A stretch of 32,628 nucleotides of DNA from Bacteroidales bacterium (GCA_024762915.1 JANTGL010000003.1:1-32628), one strand, 5' to 3'. Counted from the first letter of the stretch, positions 16,774 through 25,257 are shown. Translations and numbers: made by a program. The notes: generated by a model from the sequence alone, not told the origin.

Positions 16774-17556
16774 TTGCCGGTAATAACTCTAATATCTGAC
16801 AGAAGTGCTGATGATTTTTTTCTCGGCAGATTAAGAGGTAAAATATTGACTGCCTGTAAGGATGTGAATATCATCGATTTAGCTCACAATATAGGACATC
16901 ACAGTATTTCGCGTGCCGCATTTATTTTAAAAAACAGCTGGCGTGATTTTCCGGATAAAACAATCCATTTAATCGGTGTTGACAGTGAATGTAACGGAAA
17001 GCGAAAACATTTAATAGCCGAAATAAATAATCAATATTTTATTGCTGCGGATAACGGCTTGTTGAGTCTGGTTTTTGAACCTTCCGAATTAAAAAAGATT
17101 ATAAAAATTGAACTGTGTAAAGCAAATATTAAAATGACACCGGCTTTATTTTTATTTGCCGATGCCGCTTGTGAAATTATTAAAGGCAAAAAAATTGAAG
17201 CATTCGGTAAGGTGAGTTCTGATATAAAACGTATGCTGGCGATAAAACCTGTTTTCGATACTGCGTATATTCTGGGAAATCTGGTTTATACGGACAGTTA
17301 CGGCAATGCAGTTTCTAATATCTCTTTTGATTTGTTTCAGGAAGTTGCAGCCGGCAGATCCTATAAAATTTTTGCAGGCAGTTCCGGTTATATAATTAAT
17401 ACAATAAGTTTACGCTATCAGGATGTGGAAGAAGGCGATTTAGCCGCTGTTTTTAATTCGCTGGGTTTGCTTGAAATAGCGATGAATAAAGGCGATTTGG
17501 CAAATTTGTTGAATTTTGACAATAATACAAAAATCAGAATAGAATTTTATGATTAA
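16774..17556 (+). CDS. SAM hydroxide adenosyltransferase (DUF62 family)
   Basis: A 260-residue member of the DUF62 / SAM hydrolase family, related to chlorinase and fluorinase, whose usual members convert S-adenosylmethionine and water-derived hydroxide to adenosine and methionine. The N-terminal domain begins ITLISDRSADDFFLGRLRGK (residues 4-23), in place of the more common TDFG...Y-x-G pattern; the aspartate at residue 9 is kept. IDLAHNIGHHSISRAAFIL and IHLIGVDSE follow as expected, and TDSYGNAVSNI (near 170-180) marks the C-terminal domain. The start is the TTG at 16774, because translation from it gives the normal family N-terminus and no ATG does. The stop codon overlaps the start of the mazG fusion gene by 8 bases. 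Confidence 0.87.
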   Translation: MPVITLISDRSADDFFLGRLRGKILTACKDVNIIDLAHNIGHHSISRAAFILKNSWRDFPDKTIHLIGVDSECNGKRKHLIAEINNQYFIAADNGLLSLVFEPSELKKIIKIELCKANIKMTPALFLFADAACEIIKGKKIEAFGKVSSDIKRMLAIKPVFDTAYILGNLVYTDSYGNAVSNISFDLFQEVAAGRSYKIFAGSSGYIINTISLRYQDVEEGDLAAVFNSLGLLEIAMNKGDLANLLNFDNNTKIRIEFYD

Positions 17557-18634
17557 ACGCATTGTAAAAATGATTTTCCGAAAGGAAAATATTGAAGATT
17601 TTATCAATTTTACGGATGAAATTAAAGAAACAATAAAAAGTCATGAAGGATGCTTGCATCTTGATATTCTGCAGGATAAAAAACATCCGGAAATATTTTT
17701 TACTTACAGTTGTTGGAATTCGGAAGAGAATTTGGAAAACTATCGAAAATCCGATTTTTTTAATAATATTTGGCCTCAAACGAAAAAGTGGTTCGCCGAA
17801 AAACCGATGGCCTGGAGTACCGAAGTTGTTCATATAAACGGTGTTTTAAGCCAACTCGAAGAAAAATTTGTTGCCTTTGAACGCATTCTCGGAATAATGG
17901 ATAAAATTCGTAAAGAATGCCCGTGGGATTCGACACAAACGAATGAAAGTTTACGTTCCTTAACGATTGAAGAAACCTATGAATTGGCTGAAGCCGTGAT
18001 AAAAGATGATGCCGGAAACATTAAGAAAGAACTTGGTGATTTGTTTCTGCATATTATTTTTTATGCAAAAATTGCCGAAGAAAAACAACAATTTGATATT
18101 GCCGATGTCTTTAATTCCCTTTCTGATAAGTTGATATACAGGCATCCGCATGTGTTCGGAGATATCGAAGTTGAGAATAAAGAAGAGGTAGAAACAAATT
18201 GGGAAGCTTTAAAATTAAAAGAAAAAGCCAACGGAAATAATCAAACGGTTTTAGGCGGTATTCCGCAATCTTTACCTGCAATGATAAAAGCCGTGAGAAT
18301 GCAGGAAAAGGCAAGAGGAGTAGGATTTGATTGGGAAGAAAAAGAGCAGGTTTGGGATAAAGTGAAAGAAGAATTGGGCGAATTTGAGGATGAATTAAAA
18401 GCCGGCAACGATAAAAAAGCCGAAGAAGAATTCGGCGATGTTTTGTTTGCAATGATTAATGCGGCTCGCCTCTACGGTATTGATCCGGAAAGTGCTTTGG
18501 AACGCACCAATCAAAAATTTATAAAACGCTTTAATTATCTTGAAAAACATACTTTAAAGAAAGGGAAGTCCTTAAAAAAAATGACTTTGGATGAGATGGA
18601 AGCGGTTTGGCAGGAAGCAAAAAAGGAAGAATAA
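17549..18634 (+). CDS. mazG: MazG nucleoside triphosphate pyrophosphohydrolase with N-terminal ABM-like domain
   Basis: A 361-residue fusion. Residues about 1-95 look like an antibiotic-biosynthesis-monooxygenase (ABM/YgiN-type) ferredoxin-like domain: an IVKMIF strand, a helix, SHEGCLHLDIL, FFTYSCWNSEENLENYRKS, and a SDFFNNIWP-type tail. From about residue 100 the sequence is a complete two-domain MazG, which hydrolyses NTPs to NMP and pyrophosphate. KECPWDSTQTNESLRSLTIEE gives the usual MazG N-terminus; the first metal site is E141, E142, E145, E161 and D164, and a second EExxE/ExxD set follows in the C-terminal half (EELGEFEDE...EEEFGDVLF). The single open frame runs through both parts without interruption. 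The start overlaps the SAM hydroxide adenosyltransferase gene by 8 bases, so the two are probably translationally coupled. Confidence 0.9.
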   Translation: MIKRIVKMIFRKENIEDFINFTDEIKETIKSHEGCLHLDILQDKKHPEIFFTYSCWNSEENLENYRKSDFFNNIWPQTKKWFAEKPMAWSTEVVHINGVLSQLEEKFVAFERILGIMDKIRKECPWDSTQTNESLRSLTIEETYELAEAVIKDDAGNIKKELGDLFLHIIFYAKIAEEKQQFDIADVFNSLSDKLIYRHPHVFGDIEVENKEEVETNWEALKLKEKANGNNQTVLGGIPQSLPAMIKAVRMQEKARGVGFDWEEKEQVWDKVKEELGEFEDELKAGNDKKAEEEFGDVLFAMINAARLYGIDPESALERTNQKFIKRFNYLEKHTLKKGKSLKKMTLDEMEAVWQEAKKEE

Positions 18635-18646
18635 AATAAATTCGAG

Positions 18647-18853
18647 CTAAATAATTGTTTGAACCCGACCGATTTCGCCGGTTTCCAATTCAACTTTTAT
18701 ACCGTGCGGATGTGTTGCCGATTTTGTCAAAATTCGTTTAACAAAACCGTCGGTTAATTCACCGGTTCTTTGATGCTGTTTTTGAACAATTTCAACTTCT
18801 TGTCCGATTTTAATATCTTTTCTGTTTTTACCGCTGAGTTTTTGGTGTTCCAT
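18647..18853 (-). CDS. YwbE-family small protein
   Basis: A 68-residue protein of the YwbE (DUF2196) family, found widely in bacteria and of unknown function. The signature is clear: IKIGQEVEIVQKQHQRTGEL, then ILTKSATHPHGIKVELETGE and the ending IGRVQTII. The ATG at 18853 lies inside the end of the upstream membrane-protein gene, giving a 26-base overlap in a different frame. No later in-frame ATG would keep the domain whole, so the overlap seems real. It is the last gene of the minus-strand run and ends 12 bases from the convergent mazG gene. The short N-terminal extension of about 12 residues is basic. Confidence 0.85.
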   Translation of the reverse strand: MEHQKLSGKNRKDIKIGQEVEIVQKQHQRTGELTDGFVKRILTKSATHPHGIKVELETGEIGRVQTII

Positions 18854-19592
18854 TTTTTCTGTTTTTTATTTCTCTGACAATTAATGAGATATCTGCGTAA
18901 AAATAATATAAACCTATTAAAATACCTATGATACCAATTATAGGTTGACGAATATTTAAAGGATTAAAAATCATTCGAAATCCGAAAATAATTACAAAAA
19001 TAAATGCAGGATAAGTAAAAAATCGTATAATTATTCGTTTAAAAGACCATTCTCTTTTAGTTTTTAAAATTGTTTTCTCTTCAGGTATTCCGTTAAAAAT
19101 ATTTTTCAAGTGAATATTAAATGTGTTCAAGTATTTTTTATTCGAGCTGAATAATTGAATATAAGGATTATCCGGATTTTTTATGCTGTTAATCAGAAAT
19201 TTTCCCTCACTGAAAATAACAGTTATTTGAGTTCGTGCAATACCTTTTTCATTTTGAGAAATGGCATTTCTATATTGATAAGCAATAATAGATCTTTCAT
19301 TTATTTCACCAATCACAAAATCATATTCTCTGAAAGTACGATTTAATGCTTCAATAATATCTCCTTTTAAAAAAGTTCCCTTAAATTCTCTGAAATTTAA
19401 TTTATTTCTGTAATATAAAATAATTATGATTGATATTGCAAGCCAAATCCAAATTAAAATATCGGAAAAATTATAAGTAACTAAAAGAAAAAAAGCAGGA
19501 AGAATCAGAATTGAATAGTGATTGAAAATTTGTCCGAAAGATAATTTTAATTTTCTGTTTTTAATAATGTAATCAATTTCTGAATTTGTCAT
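18828..19592 (-). CDS. Membrane protein of unknown function (254 aa)
   Basis: No recognised family. The 254-residue product has a hydrophobic hairpin near its N-terminus (about residues 27-42 and 44-61), a soluble central region of about 115 residues, and a second pair of hydrophobic segments near the C-terminus (about 190-210 and 215-235), then a basic tail. The central region resembles a small domain of unknown kind, and the layout (two helices, soluble part, two helices) recalls YcxB-like proteins, but I would not assign it. It follows dapA by 12 bases and overlaps ywbE by 26, so it belongs to the same transcript. Coding is supported by this spacing and by the well-formed membrane segments. 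Confidence 0.7.
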   Translation of the reverse strand: MTNSEIDYIIKNRKLKLSFGQIFNHYSILILPAFFLLVTYNFSDILIWIWLAISIIIILYYRNKLNFREFKGTFLKGDIIEALNRTFREYDFVIGEINERSIIAYQYRNAISQNEKGIARTQITVIFSEGKFLINSIKNPDNPYIQLFSSNKKYLNTFNIHLKNIFNGIPEEKTILKTKREWSFKRIIIRFFTYPAFIFVIIFGFRMIFNPLNIRQPIIGIIGILIGLYYFYADISLIVREIKNRKNGTPKTQR

Positions 19593-19604
19593 TTTTACGA
19601 CTAA

Positions 19605-20483
19605 TTATATGTTCTTCATCAATGCCTCAATTTTCTCATATGTTTCACGACTGACCGATGCCAACGGTAAACGAACAAATTTCTTACAAATACCCAGAAT
19701 TTCCAATGCGGCTTTTACGCCTCCGGGATTACCTTCGGAAAATAAAGTATTTGTAAAATCGAGCAATTTGTAGTGAAGTTTTTGTGCGGTTTTTATGTCG
19801 TATTTTAAAGCAGCTCTTACCATATCTGAAAATTCTTTCGGATAGGCATTTGCCGTAACGGAAATAACACCGCTCATTCCCAGAGTGATATAGGGCAGGG
19901 TATAAGTATCGTCACCCGAGAGAACCGTAAAATTATCGGGTTTGTTTTTCAGGATTTGCATCACTTGATTAAAGTTTCCTGATGCTTCTTTTACGGCAAT
20001 GATATTTTCAAAATCATTTGCCAGTTTCAAAGTTGTTTCGGCTGAGATATTTACGGATGTTCTGCCCGGAACGTTATACAAAATAACCGGAACGGGTGAT
20101 GCACCGGCAATACTTTTATAATGAATGTATAAACCTTTTTGTGTCGGTTTGTTGTAATAAGGTGCAGCCGAGAGAATGGCATCAACATTCGTAAAATCAG
20201 TTTTTTTTATTCTGTTAATAACGGCTTGTGTATTATTTCCGCCGATACCGAACACAATCGGTAATTTATGATCCGAAACTTCGGCAATATAATTTAAAAC
20301 GGCTTCTTGTTCTTGTATTGTTAATGTGGGATTTTCGCCGGTTGTTCCCATTACCACAAGAAATTCAACACCGCCGTTTACGATGTGTTCGGTTAATTTT
20401 TCCAAAGCATTAAAATCAATGCTGTCATCATATCTGAAAGGAGTAACCATGGCTACACCTGTTCCTTTTAATTTGTTTTGCAT
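19605..20483 (-). CDS. dapA: 4-hydroxy-tetrahydrodipicolinate synthase
   Basis: Condenses pyruvate with aspartate semialdehyde, the first committed step to diaminopimelate and lysine. The 292-residue TIM-barrel protein keeps the key residues: the TTGE pyruvate-site motif (47-50), Y136 in the YNVPGR segment, R141 at its end, and the Schiff-base lysine K165 in AVKEASGN. SGDD near residue 188 is also conserved. It is placed with the cell-wall amidase and other genes in a minus-strand run, which suits its part in making the diaminopimelate of peptidoglycan, but this link is an inference. The gap from the upstream gene is 18 bases. No riboswitch-like leader is visible there. Confidence 0.97.
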   Translation of the reverse strand: MQNKLKGTGVAMVTPFRYDDSIDFNALEKLTEHIVNGGVEFLVVMGTTGENPTLTIQEQEAVLNYIAEVSDHKLPIVFGIGGNNTQAVINRIKKTDFTNVDAILSAAPYYNKPTQKGLYIHYKSIAGASPVPVILYNVPGRTSVNISAETTLKLANDFENIIAVKEASGNFNQVMQILKNKPDNFTVLSGDDTYTLPYITLGMSGVISVTANAYPKEFSDMVRAALKYDIKTAQKLHYKLLDFTNTLFSEGNPGGVKAALEILGICKKFVRLPLASVSRETYEKIEALMKNI

Positions 20484-20501
20484 TTTTTAGCTTTTAAGAT
20501 C

Positions 20502-21023
20502 TTATGCTTGTTTTATAACACTCAAATAATAAGTAACCTGTTCTATAAGGAAATTTAAATTTTGATTGTTGTTCAGATTTATATTCAAATCGGAATATTT
20601 ACAATCAATAAGTCCCGAAACTTTAAACTTCGCTTTTGAAAGCGCAAAAAGATATTCGGTATAAAATAGTTTTTCGGTACAAAGATTGATAAGGATATCC
20701 GTTTTTTCATTCAGAAAATCACTGATAACAGATTCATTTATTTTACCGAATTTTGTTATGTGTTTATCCGAAAAAAAATTATTCTTATCTTGTCCGAAAT
20801 AATTATTTCCGATTTCATCAGGTTTGAAAACATATGCTAATGTACTGACAATTATGCCTTTTTTAGATAGTTCGGAAGAAAATTGCTTTACCTTTTCATA
20901 ATCGGATTTATTTCGAATGCAATATAAAACAGAAATAGTATTTGCAGTTTCAAAATTAGAAAATTGAACGTCACGCCGAATGCGTTTAATGTTTTTTGTG
21001 ATGATAAAATCTTTTAAACTCAC
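20502..21023 (-). CDS. Conserved Bacteroidota protein of unknown function (173 aa)
   Basis: A 173-residue cytoplasmic protein with no signal peptide or membrane segment. It begins with a basic helix (IKRIRRDVQF), then alternates strand and helix: ISVLYCIRNKSDYEKVKQF, then IIVSTLAYVF, and TDILINLCTE, ending in a hydrophobic helix. This resembles the DUF6913 family, which I recall as restricted to Bacteroidota and often next to dapA and ligA; I cannot confirm that here. Its neighbours are dapA (18 bases downstream) and ligA (58 bases upstream). The fold suggests a Rossmann-like protein, but no catalytic motif is evident. Confidence 0.7.
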   Translation of the reverse strand: MSLKDFIITKNIKRIRRDVQFSNFETANTISVLYCIRNKSDYEKVKQFSSELSKKGIIVSTLAYVFKPDEIGNNYFGQDKNNFFSDKHITKFGKINESVISDFLNEKTDILINLCTEKLFYTEYLFALSKAKFKVSGLIDCKYSDLNINLNNNQNLNFLIEQVTYYLSVIKQA

Positions 21024-21081
21024 TTTCCCGGGTTTATATTTTTATTTACAATATTACAAAATCAAAACGGTTTTAAAAAAT

Positions 21082-23091
21082 TCATTGTTTATTAATCATT
21101 TCAGCAAATTCATCTTCGGAAATAATATTTATTTTGAATTTTTTTACTTTTTCAAGCTTTGATGGTCCGACATTGTCTCCCGCAAGAAAATAATCGGTAT
21201 TTTTTGAAACCGAACCGGTATTTTTTCCGCCGTTTTGCTCAATCAGTTTTTTTAATTCGTTACGCGAATATTTCTCAAACGTTCCGGAAATAACAATTTT
21301 TGCTCCCTTTAATATATTTGTATTGCCTTCTTCTTCCTTAATTTCAAATTGCAAGCCGACATTTTTTAAGTCTTCAATAATTTTAATATTATGACTGTTT
21401 CGGAAAAAGGCGATAATACTTTCGGCAATTTTATCACCGATTTCATCAACGGCAATTAATTCATCAAAACTTGCTCTTTGTAAATTGTCAATATTTTTAA
21501 AGCTTTTTGCCAATACTTTTGCAACAATATTTCCTGCAAATCGAATTCCGAGAGCAAATAATACGCGTTCAAACGGAACTTGTTTAGATTTTTTAATACT
21601 TTTCAAAAGATTATTTACCGATTTTTCTTTAAATCCCTCCAGCGAATAAATTTGTTTAAATGTTAAATGATACAAATCGGAAATATTTTTAATGAAACCG
21701 GCTTCGTAAAGTGCATTTACGGTTGCTTCTCCGCAATTAATATCCATCGCATTTCGGCTGACAAAATGCTCTATTTTACCTTTTATTTGCGGGGGACATT
21801 CGTATTCGTTCGGGCAATAATGTTTGGCTTCGTCTTCGTTTCTTACAAGCTGATGATTGCAGGCGGGGCAAGTATCAATGTATTTTGTTTCGGGCAGGCC
21901 TTTAGGCCTTTTGTCTTTATTAACAGCGACGATTTTAGGGATTATTTCACCGCCTTTTTCAACAAAAACAGTGTCACCTTCTCTTACGTCCAATTCTTTA
22001 ATGATGTCGGCATTGTGTAAAGAAGCACGTTTTACGGTAGTTCCGGCAAGTTGAACGGGTTCCAAATTTGCAACAGGAGTGATTGCTCCGGTTCGTCCTA
22101 CTTGATAGCTTATTTTTAATAATTTGGTGGCTGCACGCTCGGCTTTAAATTTATAAGAAATCGCCCAACGCGGTGATTTTCCTGTCATTCCGAGTTCATC
22201 TTGCAACTTCAGTGAGTCAATTTTAATAACAACACCGTCAATATCATAAGGTAAATTATTTCGTTCCGTATCCCAAAAATTTATAAATTCAAAGACTTCA
22301 TCAATGGTGTTTGCAAGTTTTATGTTTTCGGATATTTTAAAACCCCACGATTTTGCTTTTTGTAAATTTTCAAAATGGGAATCAGACGGTAAATTCTCAC
22401 CCAGTACAAAATATAAAAAAGCATCCAGTTTTCGCTCGGCAACAATTTTTGAACTTTTCATTTTTAAGCTTCCGGAAGCAGCATTTCGCGGATTGGCAAA
22501 AGGATTCTCGCCGATGTCTTCACGTTCTTTGTTAAGTCGTTTAAATTCTTTATGAGGCAATAAAATTTCACCTCTTACTTCAAGTTCTTCGGGATAATCG
22601 TTGCCTTGCAATTGCAAAGGAATTGAACGAACGGTACGAACATTTGTCGTTACGTCATCACCCTTTGTTCCGTCACCTCTTGTAACGGCTTGTATATATT
22701 TTCCGTTTTTATATTTGATGCTGATTGCCGTGCCGTCAAATTTTAATTCGCAAACATATAAATAAGGGGTATCGGTTCCGATGATATTTTTTATGCGCTT
22801 GTCAAAATCATTGAGTTCTCCTATGTTGTATGTATTTCCGAGTGACAACATGGGATAATCATGTACGACTTGTTTAAAATCGTTAGAAATATCATTTCCC
22901 ACGCGTTTTGAGGGAGAATTTTCATCTTCAAATTCCGGGAATTCTTTCTCAAGTTGTTCCAATTCTTTCATCATCATGTCATAATCATAATCTGATATAA
23001 CAGCTTGTGAAAGAACGTAGTAATTATAGTTGTGTCGTCTTAATTCTTCTCTTAAATAAGTGATTTTCTGCAGTGCTTTTTCTTTATTCAT
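21082..23091 (-). CDS. ligA: NAD-dependent DNA ligase
   Basis: Seals nicks in DNA using NAD+ in replication and repair. The 669-residue protein has the full set of domains: the Ia region (about 1-65), the adenylation core with the KxDG motif K117-F-D-G, the OB fold (about 315-400), a four-cysteine zinc finger (CPAC...CPNEYEC, about 405-430), helix-hairpin-helix repeats, and a C-terminal BRCT domain (from about 590, beginning KIVISGTFE). The ATG at 23091 overlaps the stop of the MCE gene by 8 bases, so the two are probably coupled. The length matches the family. Confidence 0.98.
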   Translation of the reverse strand: MNKEKALQKITYLREELRRHNYNYYVLSQAVISDYDYDMMMKELEQLEKEFPEFEDENSPSKRVGNDISNDFKQVVHDYPMLSLGNTYNIGELNDFDKRIKNIIGTDTPYLYVCELKFDGTAISIKYKNGKYIQAVTRGDGTKGDDVTTNVRTVRSIPLQLQGNDYPEELEVRGEILLPHKEFKRLNKEREDIGENPFANPRNAASGSLKMKSSKIVAERKLDAFLYFVLGENLPSDSHFENLQKAKSWGFKISENIKLANTIDEVFEFINFWDTERNNLPYDIDGVVIKIDSLKLQDELGMTGKSPRWAISYKFKAERAATKLLKISYQVGRTGAITPVANLEPVQLAGTTVKRASLHNADIIKELDVREGDTVFVEKGGEIIPKIVAVNKDKRPKGLPETKYIDTCPACNHQLVRNEDEAKHYCPNEYECPPQIKGKIEHFVSRNAMDINCGEATVNALYEAGFIKNISDLYHLTFKQIYSLEGFKEKSVNNLLKSIKKSKQVPFERVLFALGIRFAGNIVAKVLAKSFKNIDNLQRASFDELIAVDEIGDKIAESIIAFFRNSHNIKIIEDLKNVGLQFEIKEEEGNTNILKGAKIVISGTFEKYSRNELKKLIEQNGGKNTGSVSKNTDYFLAGDNVGPSKLEKVKKFKINIISEDEFAEMINKQ

Positions 23092-24094
23092 TTTTCGGAA
23101 TAGAATCTGATGATTGAATAATAATTTTTTTGCCGAAATCTATGGCTGAGAATCTTACGTAGCGTTTCGGATTATTTTTTATGTCAAGAAGTAAATCATC
23201 TAAATCGGAAGATGCTTTTTTAAGTTCATTGTATAGTTTTTCATCTTGAATTAATAATCCCAAAGAACCTTCACCTTTTTCAACTTTATTAAGAACCGTA
23301 TTAAGTTTGAATATTGCCGTATCGGCATTGTGTATAATATTTACAAAACCGGAAGCAGAAAGTGAATCACTGATATCACCGAAATTGTTTAGAATTTTCT
23401 CGATATTTTCATTATTGTTTTTTAAGTTCGTTGTGATCGATTCTGCATTATCAATAATACGGGCAATTCGTGCTCTTTCTGAAGTCATTAATGTATCTAA
23501 AGTATTTGTCGTATGTTCCAAGTTTTTTAAAGTTATTTGAATGTGATCAAAACTTTGTTTGATATTGGAACGTGTTTTAGGATTAAAAACAGAACGAAAG
23601 GCAACAAGTAACGAATCTAATGTTCCGAGCATATTCTCGGTTTTTATTTTTAAGGGAAGAATTTGTTTATTAACTTCTTCCGATAAACTGTTTTCAACTT
23701 GAGAACATAAAGTGTCTCCCGATTTATAGAACGTTTTTGTATTCTTATTTAATAAAATTTTTAACCCCATTGTTCCCATAATATCCGTACTGGTTATCAT
23801 TGCAATGGAACTGTCGGGGATCTTAATGCCTTTACGAATTTGAAATTCAACGATGAGTTTATTTAAATCTCCGTTAAGAAAATCAACTTTTGATACTTTC
23901 CCGATTTTAGTTCCGTTTAAAAATACATGATTCCCTTCAGAAAGTTCTTTTACGTCACTGTAAACTCCGTATAGTTTGATTTGATTTGATATCAAATCAT
24001 TACTCCGAATATAATTTACACCCCAAATGGTAATAAAAATAATAATCGTAAACAGGATGCCGGTTCTGACGTATCGTTTTTGTTCTTTTGTCAT
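23084..24094 (-). CDS. MCE/MlaD-family lipid-transport protein
   Basis: A single-pass membrane protein with one MCE domain, the periplasmic lipid-binding component of Mla-type transporters. Of its 336 residues, about 11-26 form the membrane anchor, about 37-116 the MCE domain (KLYGVYSDVKELSEGNHVFLN start), and the remainder is a long helical region with coiled-coil character (about 130-310) ending in a polar tail. Bacteroidota commonly have such proteins beside an N-acetylmuramoyl-L-alanine amidase, as here (10-base gap). The matching permease and ATPase genes are not in the window, so it would have to pair with components encoded elsewhere or act alone. Confidence 0.88.
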   Translation of the reverse strand: MTKEQKRYVRTGILFTIIIFITIWGVNYIRSNDLISNQIKLYGVYSDVKELSEGNHVFLNGTKIGKVSKVDFLNGDLNKLIVEFQIRKGIKIPDSSIAMITSTDIMGTMGLKILLNKNTKTFYKSGDTLCSQVENSLSEEVNKQILPLKIKTENMLGTLDSLLVAFRSVFNPKTRSNIKQSFDHIQITLKNLEHTTNTLDTLMTSERARIARIIDNAESITTNLKNNNENIEKILNNFGDISDSLSASGFVNIIHNADTAIFKLNTVLNKVEKGEGSLGLLIQDEKLYNELKKASSDLDDLLLDIKNNPKRYVRFSAIDFGKKIIIQSSDSIPKNE

Positions 24095-24103
24095 TGTATG
24101 AGA

Positions 24104-25165
24104 TTAATTATTAAGTATTTGCATGGCTTCTTTAAGAGTGATTAGTTTGCCGTTATTGATTGCTATTACATAAGCTTCAGGTATTTTTTTTTGAACTTCT
24201 TTTTGAAGCTTTGCTATTTCATTATAGGATTTCGTATTGCCGGTAAAATATCGATAATACCTGCCGTCTTCAATACATTCGACATTTTTAATACCTTTAA
24301 AATTCTCAGGATTTGTATCTATCTTTTTACTTGAAAATGAAAGTTGAACTTTAAATGTAATATCATTATTTGTATTAACTGTTTTATTTTGATGTTCGGT
24401 TTCGTATTTGTATTTTTTGACGGCACGGTATATGGCTGAAGCAATAATTGCTTGACCGTTTTCAGTATTTAAAAATTTTTCTTCAGTCGGATTTGTTATA
24501 AAACCGGTTTCAATTAAAATACTCGGCATCGAACAGTTCCACAGAACGACTAAACCGGCTTGTCTGACATCTCGATCGGATCTCTTTGCTTTTTCTTTAA
24601 ATTCTTCTTGTACCAATTCAGCTAATCTGATACTTTTTTCAAGATAAGCATTTTGATATAATGAAAAAATAATATCGGATTCGGGAGAATTCGGGTCAAA
24701 CCCTTCATATTTTGTTTGGTAATTATCTTCAATGAGAATAACCGAGTTTTCACGTTTTACAACATTTAATTGTTTGTCAGCTCGGTTTAATCCCATTATA
24801 AAAGTTGAAGTTCCGGTTACTGTTTTTTTTGTGCTGGCATTCACATGAATCGAAATAAATAAATCGGCATTATTGCGATTTGCTGTTTCGGAACGTTCAT
24901 GAAGTTCAATAAACTTATCAGTTTTTCGCGTATAAATTACTTTGACGTCCGGTAAATTTTCTTCAATGTATTTTCCTAACTTTAAAGCAATTGCAAGAGT
25001 GATGTTTTTTTCTTTACTTATTGTCCCTGAAGCACCCGGATCTTTTCCTCCGTGTCCTGCATCAATAATAATAACATTAACTTTATCGTTCTTATTTTGG
25101 GCTGTTGATATTTGACAGAAAAAAAAGATTCCGACAACAAAAAGAAGTTTAAAGAGTTTATTCAT
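24104..25165 (-). CDS. N-acetylmuramoyl-L-alanine amidase (Amidase_3)
   Basis: Zinc amidase that cuts the bond between MurNAc and L-alanine in peptidoglycan. Residues 1-22 form a signal peptide (ending QISTAQ). The catalytic domain shows the zinc ligands H38 (DAGHGG), E52 (SKEKNIT) and H117 (ISIHVNA) and the catalytic E229 (IETGFITN). A C-terminal region from about 270 (TFKVQLSFSSKK...) looks like a SPOR-type domain that could bind denuded glycan strands. The length is 353 residues. The gene faces the LptD-like gene across a 92-base gap and leads the minus-strand run; no exact -7 box is visible on its strand. Confidence 0.94.
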   Translation of the reverse strand: MNKLFKLLFVVGIFFFCQISTAQNKNDKVNVIIIDAGHGGKDPGASGTISKEKNITLAIALKLGKYIEENLPDVKVIYTRKTDKFIELHERSETANRNNADLFISIHVNASTKKTVTGTSTFIMGLNRADKQLNVVKRENSVILIEDNYQTKYEGFDPNSPESDIIFSLYQNAYLEKSIRLAELVQEEFKEKAKRSDRDVRQAGLVVLWNCSMPSILIETGFITNPTEEKFLNTENGQAIIASAIYRAVKKYKYETEHQNKTVNTNNDITFKVQLSFSSKKIDTNPENFKGIKNVECIEDGRYYRYFTGNTKSYNEIAKLQKEVQKKIPEAYVIAINNGKLITLKEAMQILNN

Positions 25166-25233
25166 TTTAAGTTTTTTTCAATTCTTTTAACAATAATTAA
25201 TACAATGAGTTTCTAATAATTGTGTTAATATTT

Positions 25234-25241
25234 TAATTTTG
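25234..25241 (+). promoter_or_regulatory. Putative -7 promoter box for the LptD-like gene
   Basis: TAATTTTG matches TAnnTTTG exactly and ends 16 bases before the TTG start at 25258, giving a very short leader. Confidence 0.45.
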
Positions 25242-25257
25242 CGTAAATTTACAACCT

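Noticed and set aside
18111..18452. Minus-strand reading frame of 113 codons inside mazG
   Set aside because: It lies entirely opposite well-conserved MazG motifs and its translation is low in complexity with no signature or start context.
18641..19157. A near-identical 17-18 base word (TTCGAGCT...AATAATTG) at 18641 and 19141
   Set aside because: One mismatch over 18 AT-rich bases is about what chance allows in 32 kb, and one copy lies within a coding region. I see no other sign of a repeat or duplication.
21667..22020. Plus-strand reading frame of 117 codons inside ligA
   Set aside because: It is antisense to the zinc-finger and OB-fold part of ligA, with no recognisable domain; the cysteine- and phenylalanine-rich translation is a shadow.
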